From: Ignavibacteriales bacterium
GTDB taxonomy: Bacteria > Bacteroidota > Ignavibacteria > Ignavibacteriales > Ignavibacteriaceae
NCBI GenBank assembly: GCA_012517155.1
Contig: JAAYVN010000110.1
Location: 24,448 to 88,447 of the forward strand
Reading direction: 5' to 3'
Length of the DNA stretch: 64,000 nt
The notes below the pieces were generated by a model. That model saw nothing but the letters and a program-made list of their open reading frames with translations. It made no database searches and was not told the origin of the DNA. Both the position numbers and the translations under genes were made by a program. Of the stretch, positions 36,472 to 46,177 are shown one piece after another; the stretch's first letter is position 1, and each line of letters opens with the position of its first letter.

Positions 36472-37560
36472 TTGACAACAAATGAAATAATTAAAACAGT
36501 CCCCAAAGTCCTCCTTCATGACCATCTCGATGGCGGTCTCAGGACTACTACTATAATTGAACTCGCAAAAGAACTGAAATACAATAAACTCCCGACTACT
36601 GACCCCGGTGAACTGGCAGATTGGTTTCATCGTGGTGCGAATAAAGGTAATCTCGTCGAGTACCTTCAGGGATTTGAGCACACATGCGCTCTCATGCAGA
36701 CCAAAGAAGCTTTGACACGCGTAGCCTACGAAATGATGGAAGATATGAAAAAAGACAACGTTTGTTATGTCGAAACCCGCTTCGCACCGGTTTTTCATAC
36801 CCAGAAAGGACTTTGGTATGATCAGATTGTCCAGGCTGTTATTGATGGTTTGAATAAGGGGAAAGAGGATTTTGGAGTAGGCTATGGCTTGATTATATGC
36901 GGTATGAGAAATATGAAAAATACTCTCGAATTCGCAGAACTCGCCCTTAATTGGAAAAACAAAGGCGTCGTTGGATTCGATCTCGCCGGTGAAGAAGGTG
37001 GTTATCCTCCCAAAAAACACATAGAAGCCTTTCAAACCATCCAGCGTGCTAATTTTAATATCACTATTCATGCAGGTGAAGCCTTTGGTAAAGAATCCAT
37101 TTGGCAGGCAATTCAATGGTGTGGTGCTCATAGGATTGGGCATGGTACTCGAATTCTCGACGACCTGGTTACTGATAAAGATGGTAATGTTATAGGAATG
37201 GGTGATCTTGCTAACTATATCCTGGATAAACGAATTCCTATAGAAATTTGCCTCCTAAGTAATGTTCACACAGGAGCTATTGACCGTATTGAAAATCACC
37301 CATTTGCTAAACTATATAAAAATAAATTCCGTGTCACAATCAATACCGATGACCGTCTTATGAGTGATACAACCATGACTAAGGAATTCCTGACAGCAAT
37401 CGAGCATTTTAACCTAACTCTTGAGGATGTCGAAAAAATCACTATAAATTCAATGAAATCAGCTTTCATTCCATATAATGACAGAATTGGATATATCTAT
37501 AATGTAATTAAACCCGGTTATCAGAATATTAGGGAAAAACTACTTTCACTCAAAATCTAA
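36472..37560 (+). CDS. Adenosine deaminase family protein
   Basis: 362 residues from TTG 36472, the only start near AAGGTG (36461-36466). The zinc-enzyme motifs are present: LLHDHLDGGLR (metal His16 and His18; the usual final Ser of HxHLDGS is Gly22), ITIHAGEA with catalytic Glu, RIGHGTRI, LLSNVHTGA and TINTDDRLMS. It should deaminate adenosine or a related purine or pterin. The Gly in HLDGG and the LLSNVHTGA variant make exact substrate assignment uncertain. It leads a plus-strand group with urocanate hydratase. Confidence 0.88.
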   Translation: MTTNEIIKTVPKVLLHDHLDGGLRTTTIIELAKELKYNKLPTTDPGELADWFHRGANKGNLVEYLQGFEHTCALMQTKEALTRVAYEMMEDMKKDNVCYVETRFAPVFHTQKGLWYDQIVQAVIDGLNKGKEDFGVGYGLIICGMRNMKNTLEFAELALNWKNKGVVGFDLAGEEGGYPPKKHIEAFQTIQRANFNITIHAGEAFGKESIWQAIQWCGAHRIGHGTRILDDLVTDKDGNVIGMGDLANYILDKRIPIEICLLSNVHTGAIDRIENHPFAKLYKNKFRVTINTDDRLMSDTTMTKEFLTAIEHFNLTLEDVEKITINSMKSAFIPYNDRIGYIYNVIKPGYQNIREKLLSLKI

Positions 37561-37568
37561 ACCAAAAA

Positions 37569-37904
37569 ATGAAAAAACTATTCAGAAACTACAATCTCGA
37601 TCTCGATAAAAACGAACGTAAACTTCTGCTTACTTTCGCTAAACAAGTAATCAAACAGATACAGGGAAATCAACAATATTTCCCCGTGGAAAAAGCTTTT
37701 TCTACAATAGCAGATAAACTTTCCTCTGGAGATGACCAGATCAAATTAACAAAAGATGAATACACTAAGTTGAAACTGCAATTAACCGAGAATAATAATC
37801 AAATGAAAAAACAAATCAAATCAAGCTGGTTTATTAAACGTTGGTTATATCGTTCAATGACCAGGCAATATTCATCATTAATAGATAAACACTTTCAAGA
37901 TTAA
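37569..37904 (+). CDS. Small hypothetical protein, basic
   Basis: 111 residues, Lys/Gln-rich and predicted mainly helical ([20 protein letters not shown]). No signal peptide or membrane segment. It fits eight bp after the deaminase gene and one bp before urocanate hydratase, so it is a real member of that operon, but I do not recognise it. Confidence 0.65.
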   Translation: MKKLFRNYNLDLDKNERKLLLTFAKQVIKQIQGNQQYFPVEKAFSTIADKLSSGDDQIKLTKDEYTKLKLQLTENNNQMKKQIKSSWFIKRWLYRSMTRQYSSLIDKHFQD

Positions 37905-37905
37905 C

Positions 37906-39561
37906 ATGACTAAAACAATAATCAAATCCCCAACCGGCAATACCCTTTCTTGCAAAGGATGGATTCAGGAAGCAGCTCTTAGAATGCTGATGAATAACCT
38001 AGATCCAGATGTCGCTGAAAATCCGGATGAATTAATAGTTTACGGCGGAAAGGGCAAAGCTGCTCGTAACTGGGACGCATTTAACTCCATCGTATATTCA
38101 CTCACTAACCTGAATAACGATGAAACTCTTCTAGTTCAATCCGGTAAACCGGTTGGAATATTTAAAACTCATTCAGACGCTCCGCGTGTTATTATTTCCA
38201 ATTCAATGCTCGTTCCAAGATGGGCAAACTGGGATGAATTTAGACGCCTTGAAGCACTTGGTTTAACTATGTACGGTCAGATGACCGCTGGTAGCTGGAT
38301 TTATATCGGTACACAGGGAATACTCCAGGGGACTTACGAAACTTTCGCCGAATGTGGCAGAAAGCACTTTAATAGTGACCTATCTGGAAAATTCCTTCTG
38401 ACTGCAGGACTTGGGGGTATGGGTGGTGCTCAACCCCTCGCGGCAACCATGAACGGAGCAGCTTTCCTCGGAATAGACGTCGATGAATCTCGAATTCAAA
38501 AAAGAATTAGCACAGGCTATATTGATCGCTTGACTCATAGTCTCGATGAAGCAATTTCTCTTGTCCTGGACGCTAAAAACCAAAGAATACCACTTTCAGT
38601 TGGGTTGGTGGGGAATGCTGCTGAAGTGCTCCCTGAAATGCTCGAACGAAATGTCATTCCTGATATTTTAACTGATCAGACTTCTGCACACGATACTCTC
38701 AATGGATACGTCCCCTCAGGTATGTCTTTGCCCGAAGCTCTTGAACTCCGTAAATCAAATCCTGGAAAATACATCGCCCAGGCAAAAGCAACTATAGTTA
38801 CTCATCTCAAGGCAATGCTTGAATTCCAAAAACGTGGGACTATAACTTTTGACTATGGTAATAATATTCGCGGTGAAGCCCATGCAAATGGCCTAAAAAA
38901 TGCCTTCGATATACCGGGTTTCGTACCTGAGTATATTCGCCCTCTCTTCTGTGATGGGAAAGGTCCATTCAGATGGGCTGCTCTCTCTGGTAAACCGGAA
39001 GATATCTATACAACCGATGAAGCTGTCATTCAGACTTTTCCCGAAAATCATTCCCTAATCAATTGGATTAACAAAGCAAAAGAAAAAGTTCACTTCCAGG
39101 GACTTCCATCTAGAATATGCTGGCTTGGTTACGGAGAACGCGCTCTAATGGGAAAGATATTTAATGACCTGGTTGCTTCTGGTAAGGTTTCCGCTCCAAT
39201 CGTAATCGGTCGCGATCATCTCGATTGCGGTTCAGTTGCCTCCCCATATCGGGAAACTGAAGCAATGAAGGACGGAAGTGATGCAATCGCTGATTGGCCT
39301 ATCCTGAATGCCCTGTTAAATGCTATCGGAGGAGCTAGTTGGGTCTCAGTTCATCATGGAGGTGGAGTCGGAATTGGAAATAGTATACATGCGGGAATGG
39401 TCGTTGTCGCTGATGGAACACCCGAAGCAGAAAAAAGACTTCATCGTGTGCTTACTTATGATCCCGGAATGGGTATAGTTCGACACGTTGATGCCGGATA
39501 TGAAAGAGCGATATCTAATGCCGGCAAATTTCAGATTAAGATACCTATGCTAAAAAAATAA
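37906..39561 (+). CDS. hutU: Urocanate hydratase
   Basis: 551 residues, the normal length for HutU. Family sequences are [33 protein letters not shown] (NAD-binding), [17 protein letters not shown] and [20 protein letters not shown]. It converts urocanate to imidazolone propionate in histidine breakdown, using tightly bound NAD. No hutH, hutI or hutG is in the window, so the rest of the pathway must be elsewhere if present. Confidence 0.96.
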   Translation: MTKTIIKSPTGNTLSCKGWIQEAALRMLMNNLDPDVAENPDELIVYGGKGKAARNWDAFNSIVYSLTNLNNDETLLVQSGKPVGIFKTHSDAPRVIISNSMLVPRWANWDEFRRLEALGLTMYGQMTAGSWIYIGTQGILQGTYETFAECGRKHFNSDLSGKFLLTAGLGGMGGAQPLAATMNGAAFLGIDVDESRIQKRISTGYIDRLTHSLDEAISLVLDAKNQRIPLSVGLVGNAAEVLPEMLERNVIPDILTDQTSAHDTLNGYVPSGMSLPEALELRKSNPGKYIAQAKATIVTHLKAMLEFQKRGTITFDYGNNIRGEAHANGLKNAFDIPGFVPEYIRPLFCDGKGPFRWAALSGKPEDIYTTDEAVIQTFPENHSLINWINKAKEKVHFQGLPSRICWLGYGERALMGKIFNDLVASGKVSAPIVIGRDHLDCGSVASPYRETEAMKDGSDAIADWPILNALLNAIGGASWVSVHHGGGVGIGNSIHAGMVVVADGTPEAEKRLHRVLTYDPGMGIVRHVDAGYERAISNAGKFQIKIPMLKK

Positions 39562-39590
39562 TATATTTTATAACAATAAAGGAGATAGTT

Positions 39591-40781
39591 ATGAGTCTTA
39601 AAATTCTAATTGCAGATAAATTTCCCGATTTCTATATTGACGAAATGAAAAAAATGGATCTCGAGGTTATATACTCACCAAAATTGGGTGAAACTGATAT
39701 CCCCGCAGCTGCAAAGGATGTAGATATTCTCGTCGTGCGATCCACAAAAGTTAGTGCTGATGCAATTAATCAAAGCAACAAACTCAATTTAATCATTCGC
39801 GCAGGAGCAGGCGTTAACAATATCAACATACCAGCAGCGAATCAAAAGGGAATCTACGTCGCTAATTGTCCCGGAATGAACTCCGTTGCAGTGGCTGAAC
39901 TTGCTATTGGTTTAATGGTTTCACTCGATAGAAAAATCCCCGATAACGTTGCAGACTTCCATAACGGCATTTGGAATAAAGGTGAATATTCAAAAGCTCA
40001 GGGCTTGCTTGGTAAAAACCTGGCTATTATAGGCGTTGGAGCTATTGGTAAAGAAGTGGCTAAGCGTGCACTCGCTTTTGGTATGAATGTTTATGGTAAA
40101 GATATTTCCCGTATAGAAGGTGTGGCAATTAAGGATTTCTCTGAAATGGATCAACTTCTTCCTATAATGGATATCGTTACAATCCACCTCCCGGCTACAC
40201 CTCAGACCAAGGGACTATTTAATAAGGAAATGTTCTCTCATTTGAAACCCGGTGCTTTCCTTATTAATACTTCACGTGCAGATATTATTGACGAGGAAGC
40301 CATGCTTGAAGCAATCGCTTCAAAAAATATTCGTGTTGCTCTTGACGTCTTCAAAGGCGAACCGGAACAAAAGGATGGTGCCGTTTCTTCTAAACTACAA
40401 GGAAATAAAAATATCTATGTCACTCATCACATCGGCGCTTCAACCGAGCAAGCTCAAAATGCCGTTGCACAAGAAACTGTTAATATTATTAAACAATTCG
40501 TTACTAGTGGAGTCATAGCCCATTGGGTTAACCGTGCAAAAATCGTCGAAACCGAGTACCAACTTATAGCCAAGCATTATGATAAACCCGGAGTCCTCTC
40601 TGGAATCCTTAACATTATTAAGGAAGAGGATATTAATATCGAAGAACTTGAGAATATCATTTTTGAGGGTGGGGTTATTGCATGTTGTACTTTAAAACTT
40701 AAATCTGGTCTGTCGGCTGACCGACTAATAAAAATAAAAGAAAATCCCGACGTCCTTAGTGTCTCTTACGTTCAGATATAG
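39591..40781 (+). CDS. D-3-phosphoglycerate dehydrogenase-like 2-hydroxyacid dehydrogenase
   Basis: 396 residues after AAAGGAG. An N-terminal substrate domain contains VRSTKV and IRAGAGVNNI. The Rossmann domain has LAIIGVGAIGKEVAKRA, then HLPATPQTKGLF, FLINTSRADIIDEEA, ALDVFKGEP and HIGASTEQAQ with catalytic Arg, Glu and His. A C-terminal ACT-like region (about 325-396) fits a SerA-type enzyme. It probably oxidises 3-phosphoglycerate for serine synthesis; a related hydroxyacid substrate cannot be excluded. Confidence 0.88.
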   Translation: MSLKILIADKFPDFYIDEMKKMDLEVIYSPKLGETDIPAAAKDVDILVVRSTKVSADAINQSNKLNLIIRAGAGVNNINIPAANQKGIYVANCPGMNSVAVAELAIGLMVSLDRKIPDNVADFHNGIWNKGEYSKAQGLLGKNLAIIGVGAIGKEVAKRALAFGMNVYGKDISRIEGVAIKDFSEMDQLLPIMDIVTIHLPATPQTKGLFNKEMFSHLKPGAFLINTSRADIIDEEAMLEAIASKNIRVALDVFKGEPEQKDGAVSSKLQGNKNIYVTHHIGASTEQAQNAVAQETVNIIKQFVTSGVIAHWVNRAKIVETEYQLIAKHYDKPGVLSGILNIIKEEDINIEELENIIFEGGVIACCTLKLKSGLSADRLIKIKENPDVLSVSYVQI

Positions 40782-40793
40782 TAATTTTTCAGG

Positions 40794-40812
40794 CTGCCCG
40801 TTTTTCGGGCAG
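40794..40812. terminator. Terminator-like hairpin between convergent genes
   Basis: CTGCCCG / CGGGCAG with a T5 loop, between the dehydrogenase stop and the minus-strand gene. Following tracts are only moderately T-rich on either strand. Confidence 0.5.
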
Positions 40813-40820
40813 TCTCCCCT

Positions 40821-41576
40821 TTAATCAACAAATTTAACCTCAATCATATCATCAATCATTTGGTAGTAGTAAGGCAACAATAAAAGTTGTCTAATCCCCT
40901 CAAGATCCCTCTCATCAAATTGTGAAATAAGTGATGAAATATTATTTTCTATATACTCATTTGTATCTTCCGAAAAATTATAACTCCTTGTCAAATCTTG
41001 CCAATTAAGAGATTCGTTGATTTCGCTCAGGTTTTTATTAATTTCCTTCATCGTGGATTCCTCTCTCGATGCCATAATAAAGTTCACAAATGGCACCTCA
41101 AGATGATCTTCAATCTCCTCGCTCAAACTTACCCCACTCATTGCAATACCTTCTGAAAAATTCAAGTCCCCAACAACCAAAAACGTTTTATCCTTTTCTG
41201 GTCTTTTATTCACGGTAATATGTATCTGGGGCGATATATTATATAGCTCACTTAAAAGCACCTTGGTAAGAATTACCTCCACCGAGGTAACATCTCCGGT
41301 CAGATAAATGTCCGTCAATGATTTTTGATTCTCCCCATAATAATAATATCCTGGGTTTAGCGCCCCGTCAAAGCTGATACCGGTCTTTGCAGATACAAAA
41401 AAATTTCTGTTATTAATTAAATCCAATGTTGGGATCATTCCTGCCGAATTATCTTCCTCATTTATTCTCTTTGATATTTCATTGGAGTTAATGAATTGAA
41501 TATTTTCTTTTAGAGCCAATTGATAACTCTCCCCCACAATATGACCGAATAGATTATTTGGGAAATATATCTTCAT
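40821..41576 (-). CDS. MqnA/MqnD-like protein (periplasmic-binding-protein fold), tentative
   Basis: 251 residues without a signal peptide. GMIPTLDLINNRNFFVSAKTGISFDG, then TGDVTSVEVILTKVLLSELYNISPQIHI and a later EDHLEVPFVNFIMASRE follow the general pattern of MqnA/MqnD futalosine-pathway proteins (IPS..Y...., SSrTSv.L.r.ll.e, GLPFVFA.W). Similarity is weak and key residues differ, so it may be a divergent relative with another role. It lies after a strong terminator and is transcribed separately from the ribosomal group. Confidence 0.4.
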   Translation of the reverse strand: MKIYFPNNLFGHIVGESYQLALKENIQFINSNEISKRINEEDNSAGMIPTLDLINNRNFFVSAKTGISFDGALNPGYYYYGENQKSLTDIYLTGDVTSVEVILTKVLLSELYNISPQIHITVNKRPEKDKTFLVVGDLNFSEGIAMSGVSLSEEIEDHLEVPFVNFIMASREESTMKEINKNLSEINESLNWQDLTRSYNFSEDTNEYIENNISSLISQFDERDLEGIRQLLLLPYYYQMIDDMIEVKFVD

Positions 41577-41584
41577 AAAAATAA

Positions 41585-41611
41585 GAAAAAAAGCCGCTGT
41601 GTCAGCGGCTT
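41585..41611 (-). terminator. Terminator of the ffh-rpsP-trmD-rplS operon
   Basis: AAGCCGCTG / CAGCGGCTT stem (41591-41599 and 41603-41611) with loop TGT and an A run on the plus strand giving a U tract in minus transcripts, just after the rplS stop. Confidence 0.9.
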
Positions 41612-41618
41612 CATAAGC

Positions 41619-41966
41619 TTATTGATTTTTCTTTCCTTTAATCTTTGCTGCTTTACCTGAAAGATTTCGCAGATAATAGAGCTTGGCTCTTCTTACATCT
41701 CCTTCTTTTAACAGTTCGATCTTTGCTATTTTCGGCGAATTGTATGGAAATATTCTCTCCACTCCAACTCCGCTCGATATCTTCCTAACCGTGAATGAAC
41801 GGTTTTCCTTACTTCCTCTGATACTTATAACATCTCCTTCAAACGGTTGAATTCTTTCTTTATCACCTTCGATTACTCTTACGTGTACTCGGATATGATC
41901 GCCCGACTTGAAATTGGGAAATTCAATCTTTTTTTCCTCTGTTATATAATCATTAATGCTTCTCAT
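41619..41966 (-). CDS. rplS: Ribosomal protein L19
   Basis: 115 residues. [26 protein letters not shown] start, [32 protein letters not shown] and RRAKLYYLR are diagnostic of bL19, which sits at the subunit interface. It is the last gene of the conserved rpsP-rimM-trmD-rplS order, four bp after trmD. Confidence 0.98.
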   Translation of the reverse strand: MRSINDYITEEKKIEFPNFKSGDHIRVHVRVIEGDKERIQPFEGDVISIRGSKENRSFTVRKISSGVGVERIFPYNSPKIAKIELLKEGDVRRAKLYYLRNLSGKAAKIKGKKNQ

Positions 41967-41970
41967 TGTT

Positions 41971-42654
41971 TTACTCCGCTATATAGTTGTTCTTTTTCCA
42001 ATACTCTGTTAATGCATGAGATTCTCTCTCCTGCCATTCTTTTATCAATTTGTGATTTCCGCTCAATAGTTCCTCTGGAACCTTCATTCCTCTATACTCT
42101 GCAGGCCTTGTATAATCTGGCGCTGATATTTCGTGCCCAACCATAAAGGAATCATTTAATGCTGACTCCGAATCGTTTAATACCCCTGGAATTAAACGTA
42201 TAATCGAATCTATTACCAGTAATGAAGGTAATTCTCCTCCACTTACAACAAAATTCCCAATAGATATAAGATCTGTTGCAAATTTTTGCCTGACTCTATC
42301 ATCTATCCCCTTATAATGTCCGGTTATGAACATAATGTTCTTTGAAAGTGACAAGTAATTTGCCCCCTTCTGATCGAATACTTTTCCGAATGGAGTGGTA
42401 AAAACAATATGGTCATACTCACGTTCGGCTTTTAATTTTTCAATGCACTCAAAAAAAGGCTCTGGTTTTAATAACATCCCTGCTCCGCCTCCAAATGGTT
42501 TGTCATCAATTTGCCTGTGCTTGTCGTAAGCATAGTCTCGCAAATTATGGATTACAATTTCAACTAAGCCTTTTGTTTGTGCTCTTTTTATAATACTGCA
42601 ATTTAGTGGACTTACCACCAAATCAGGGACTGCAGTAATAATATCAATCCTCAT
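41971..42654 (-). CDS. trmD: tRNA (guanine37-N1)-methyltransferase
   Basis: About 228 residues. The start [11 protein letters not shown] at 42654 is chosen by family; ATG 42663 is also possible and the GAGGAG nearby is too close to decide. [38 protein letters not shown] and [15 protein letters not shown] form the knotted SAM-binding SPOUT core. It methylates G37 of tRNAs and so guards the reading frame. It overlaps rimM by about 11 bp. Confidence 0.97.
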   Translation of the reverse strand: MRIDIITAVPDLVVSPLNCSIIKRAQTKGLVEIVIHNLRDYAYDKHRQIDDKPFGGGAGMLLKPEPFFECIEKLKAEREYDHIVFTTPFGKVFDQKGANYLSLSKNIMFITGHYKGIDDRVRQKFATDLISIGNFVVSGGELPSLLVIDSIIRLIPGVLNDSESALNDSFMVGHEISAPDYTRPAEYRGMKVPEELLSGNHKLIKEWQERESHALTEYWKKNNYIAE

Positions 42655-43165
42655 ACTCCTCATCAAATATTTCTTCTTCCGGATTCAGAATCATTTCCTT
42701 TCTCTCTGCAGAAAACGATTTTATTAACTTTTGCAATGCCGGAATTAGTATTTCTTTTTCCTTCCCCCCTCTGATAACATATACATCATTTGCAGGAAGT
42801 TGAAGAACCTCGGTTATTTTGCCTAAAAACAGTCCTTTCCAGTATACTTTGCTTCCAACCAAATCATGTAAATAATAACTTCCTTCAGGTAATTCAACAA
42901 GCTCTTCCTTAGTAATAAATAGTTCCTTTCCAATAAGAACTTCACTATCTTCTCTCGAAGAAAAGTTTTTAAACTTTATTACAAATTCTTTTCCCTCTGA
43001 AAGTACTTTTTCTACGTAAAGATCCTTGTACTTTCCAAAAAAGTCAACCTTGACCCTCTCTAGTCGGAAGAATCTATCCGGAAAATCTGATATGGAAGTA
43101 ATTCTTACACTTCCGTCGGTGCTGTGTAAAGATACTATCTTAGCAATTAAATAGAACTCATCCAC
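42644..43165 (-). CDS. rimM: 16S rRNA processing protein RimM
   Basis: 173 residues. An N-terminal barrel (GSVRITSISDFPDRF, IKFKNFSSREDSEVLIGKELF) is followed by a PRC barrel (YYLHDLVGSKVYWKGLFLGKI...IPALQKLI). RimM assists 30S head assembly. The acidic end ([13 protein letters not shown]) overlaps the trmD start. Confidence 0.94.
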   Translation of the reverse strand: MDEFYLIAKIVSLHSTDGSVRITSISDFPDRFFRLERVKVDFFGKYKDLYVEKVLSEGKEFVIKFKNFSSREDSEVLIGKELFITKEELVELPEGSYYLHDLVGSKVYWKGLFLGKITEVLQLPANDVYVIRGGKEKEILIPALQKLIKSFSAERKEMILNPEEEIFDEEYED

Positions 43166-43173
43166 TAAATGGA

Positions 43174-43407
43174 TTAGTCAACTATTTCTAAAATAGCTTT
43201 CTTTCCTTCTTTTGCAGCTATCGCCGTAAGTAAAGTCCTCATCGCTTGAGCAGTTTTACCCTGCTTCCCGATTACCTTACCAATGTCTTCCTGACCAACT
43301 TTCAAAGCAAAGACAATCTTGTTATCTTCTTTGCTTTTTTCTTCAACCAGAACATTCTCTGGATGATCAACTAAATGCTGCGCAACAAATTCAATGAATT
43401 CTTTCAT
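43174..43407 (-). CDS. khpA: KH domain RNA-binding protein (KhpA-like)
   Basis: 77 residues made of a single KH domain with the GxxG loop in VGQEDIGKVIGKQGKTAQ. The position between rpsP and rimM is conserved in many bacteria. KhpA proteins bind many RNAs; a role in ribosome biogenesis fits the operon. Confidence 0.93.
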   Translation of the reverse strand: MKEFIEFVAQHLVDHPENVLVEEKSKEDNKIVFALKVGQEDIGKVIGKQGKTAQAMRTLLTAIAAKEGKKAILEIVD

Positions 43408-43478
43408 TGATGAACCTCCTTAAACGAGAAATGGGTACTATCGGAATTATGTGTACAAAAACACTTAACAGTTTCCTG

Positions 43479-43904
43479 TTATGCGCTTACTTCAGAAGAA
43501 GCACCCTTTACTTCTGTTGTACCTTCTAATTTCTCAGCTTCTTTATTAGTCTTTTTTACTTTATTCTTTTTTTCTGACTCAGCTTCTTTTTTGCTTTTCC
43601 AACTTGCTAACTCAGCTTCAATTTGTTCTTCTGTTAGCCCTCGCTTTATCAATTCCCTCTTATAAATTACACCCTTCTGTCGCAGTAAACTCTTTACTGT
43701 ATCTGTGGGCTGTGCGCCCACTCCTAACCAGTACATAGCCCTGTCTTCTAAAATATCTACTTTGTGAGGCGTTGCTTTTGGATGATATGTCCCTATCGCT
43801 TCCAAAAACTTTCCGTCACGAGGTGAACGGGAATCAACCGCTACAATTTTATATATAGGCTGTTTCTTTTTGCCCATTCTCCTTAATCTTAATTTAACTG
43901 CCAA
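43479..43904 (-). CDS. rpsP: Ribosomal protein S16
   Basis: 141 residues. [38 protein letters not shown] and [17 protein letters not shown] are the bS16 core. The 50-residue Lys/Glu-rich tail after about residue 90 is an extension often seen in Bacteroidota and relatives. Confidence 0.98.
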   Translation of the reverse strand: MAVKLRLRRMGKKKQPIYKIVAVDSRSPRDGKFLEAIGTYHPKATPHKVDILEDRAMYWLGVGAQPTDTVKSLLRQKGVIYKRELIKRGLTEEQIEAELASWKSKKEAESEKKNKVKKTNKEAEKLEGTTEVKGASSEVSA

Positions 43905-43934
43905 ATTATTATACCTCCAGATTTTTTAAATCTA

Positions 43935-45266
43935 TCAACTGAATTTAATATTTTTTTTACTTAATACCGAGTTCATAAACCCTTTTTGGTTTAATTTGCT
44001 CATCATTTTCTGCATCTCTGCAAATTGCTTTAAAAGCCTGTTTACATCTTGTATTGATGTTCCGCTTCCCCTTGATATCCTTTTTCTTCGGTTCCCATTC
44101 AATATTTTTGGGTTCCTGCGCTCTTCCTTTGTCATCGAATGTATAATCGCTTCCACTTTTACAAGCGCCGACTCATCAATTTGCTCATTCTTTATAGCTT
44201 TGTTCATCCCCGGGATCATCCCAATTATCGATGACAACGACCCCATCTTTTTGATCATCCTTATTTGTTTCAGGAAGTCTTCCAAATCAAATTTATTCTT
44301 CCTGAATTTTTCTTCAAGTTTTTCCGCCTCTTTATCGTCAAAACTTTGCTGAGCTTTTTCTACAAGCGATATTACATCCCCTTTGCCTAATATTCTTGAA
44401 GCTAGTCTGTCCGGATAAAACACATCCATCATCTCTAGCTTCTCCCCGTTGCTAATAAACTTAATAGGTTTCCCTACCACAGCTCTTATGGATAAAGCAC
44501 ATCCACCTCGTGAATCTCCATCAAGCTTCGTCAGTACTATTCCGTCAAAATCAACTTTCTCATTGAAGGCTTTTGCGGAATTTACCGCATCTTGTCCGGT
44601 CATCGAATCAACAACAAAGAGTGTTTCGTTTGCTTCAGTAAGTTTTTTAATATCCGCAACTTCACTCATTAACTGCTCATCTACGTGAAGTCTCCCGGCT
44701 GTATCAATTATAACAGTATTAAAACCGTTAGCTTTAGCATAATCAAGTGAACTCTTTGCAATGTCCCTCGGATCTATTATCCCTTGAGAATAAACCGGCA
44801 CTCCTATACTCTCACCAAGTGTCTTCAATTGCTCAATGGCCGCCGGTCTGTAAATGTCAGCTGCCACTAATAAAGGTTTTCTTCCGTAACCCTTTATTGT
44901 CTTTGCAAGTTTTGAACAGAAAGTAGTCTTACCTGAACCCTGCAAACCTACCACAATTATCTTAGTTATTCCAGTGGGATTTAAAGTTAATTCTGAATTA
45001 CTCCCGCCTAATAACTCCGTCAACTCATCGTAGATTATCTTGGTTATTAGTTGTCCCGGGGTTATGGAAGCTAATACTTCCTGACCTAATGCTTTTTGTG
45101 TTACTTTGTCAATGAACTCTTTCGCTACTCTGAAATTAACATCGGCATCAAGTAATATTATCCTTATTTCCCTTAATGTATCGGAAATATTTTTTTCGGT
45201 TAATTTCCCCTGCCCGGTGATTTTCTTTAATGCTTTGTCAATTTTTAACGATAAATCTTCTAACAT
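43935..45266 (-). CDS. ffh: Signal recognition particle protein Ffh
   Basis: 443 residues. The NG GTPase domain has VGLQGSGKTTFCSKLA (P loop), DTAGRLHVDE, TKLDGDSRGG and a DARGG-like GRPL region (GRKPLLVAADIYRPAA). The methionine-rich M domain (about 325-430) includes IPGMNKAI and GNRRKRISRGSG for SRP RNA and signal-peptide binding. With SRP RNA it targets membrane proteins to the translocon. No SRP RNA gene was found here. Confidence 0.97.
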   Translation of the reverse strand: MLEDLSLKIDKALKKITGQGKLTEKNISDTLREIRIILLDADVNFRVAKEFIDKVTQKALGQEVLASITPGQLITKIIYDELTELLGGSNSELTLNPTGITKIIVVGLQGSGKTTFCSKLAKTIKGYGRKPLLVAADIYRPAAIEQLKTLGESIGVPVYSQGIIDPRDIAKSSLDYAKANGFNTVIIDTAGRLHVDEQLMSEVADIKKLTEANETLFVVDSMTGQDAVNSAKAFNEKVDFDGIVLTKLDGDSRGGCALSIRAVVGKPIKFISNGEKLEMMDVFYPDRLASRILGKGDVISLVEKAQQSFDDKEAEKLEEKFRKNKFDLEDFLKQIRMIKKMGSLSSIIGMIPGMNKAIKNEQIDESALVKVEAIIHSMTKEERRNPKILNGNRRKRISRGSGTSIQDVNRLLKQFAEMQKMMSKLNQKGFMNSVLSKKNIKFS

Positions 45267-45303
45267 TGTGCAATATACGAAATTTTTAGCTTAAAATGAA
45301 GAA

Positions 45304-46173
45304 TTACCCTTTTAGTGCATTTGCACCGCTTACCACCTCTATTAATTCTTTCGTGATTGCGGCTTGTCTCTCTTTATTATACTTTATTTTTAGCGCTCTT
45401 ATTAACTCCTGCGCGTTACTCGTAGCATTCTCCATTGCAGTCATTTTTGCACCAAGTTCTGCTGCATTTGATTCTAAAAGAACTCTCCATATCTGCGAAT
45501 TTAAGTGTTTGGGAAGAATTTCATTCAGTATTTCCTCTCTGCTTAATTCAAAGATAAAACTTTCTGATTCCTCTTTTGAGTTTGCTCGTTTTTCTAAATT
45601 TATCGGAAGATACTGCTCTTTAATTATCTTCTGCTGGATAACTGACTTAAACTCGTTGTAAATAATTTCTACTTTTTCGTATTTCTCTTCCTTAAATCCA
45701 TTCTTAATCTCTGATACTATCCTGACAGCTGCTTCGTTCTTTAATCCGCTGAAAATCCCTATTCGGTAATTTAGGATACTATAACCTCTCTTGCTGAAAT
45801 AATCATATCCCTTCCTGCCAATACAGTATAAAATACATTCTTTCCTGTTTCCTTTATACTCATCGATAATTCGGACAGCCTCCTTAATTAGATTAGTATT
45901 AAAAGAACCGCAAAGACCTTTATCAGAGGTTACAACCACCAGTAATACTTTATTGACTTCCTTTTTTTCAAGAAAGATGTTATTAATTATATCTTTCTCC
46001 CAGATTAAGCTTTCTAATAAATTTGATATTTCTTTGGCATATGGTCTTGCATTAATGATAGCTTCTTGAGCTCTCCTCAGTTTGGCACTCGCTACCATCT
46101 TCATTGCTCGCGTGATTTTTTGCGTGCTCTGAATACCGCTAATTCTTCTTTTAGTATCTCTTAAAGTGCCCAT
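45304..46173 (-). CDS. atpG: F-type ATP synthase subunit gamma
   Basis: 289 residues. MGTLRDTKRRISGIQSTQKITRAMKMVASAKLRRAQ and the C-terminal EYNKERQAAITKEL-like helix (KYNKERQAAITKELIEVVSGA) form the rotor coiled coil; TSDKGLCGSFN marks the globular domain. It turns inside the alpha3beta3 head. It is the last gene of the operon; atpD and atpC do not follow. Confidence 0.97.
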   Translation of the reverse strand: MGTLRDTKRRISGIQSTQKITRAMKMVASAKLRRAQEAIINARPYAKEISNLLESLIWEKDIINNIFLEKKEVNKVLLVVVTSDKGLCGSFNTNLIKEAVRIIDEYKGNRKECILYCIGRKGYDYFSKRGYSILNYRIGIFSGLKNEAAVRIVSEIKNGFKEEKYEKVEIIYNEFKSVIQQKIIKEQYLPINLEKRANSKEESESFIFELSREEILNEILPKHLNSQIWRVLLESNAAELGAKMTAMENATSNAQELIRALKIKYNKERQAAITKELIEVVSGANALKG

Positions 46174-46177
46174 TAAT

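Noticed and set aside
36379..37143. 254-codon minus-strand ORF
   Set aside because: It is antisense to the adenosine deaminase-like gene, whose motifs are clear; the minus frame has no family features.
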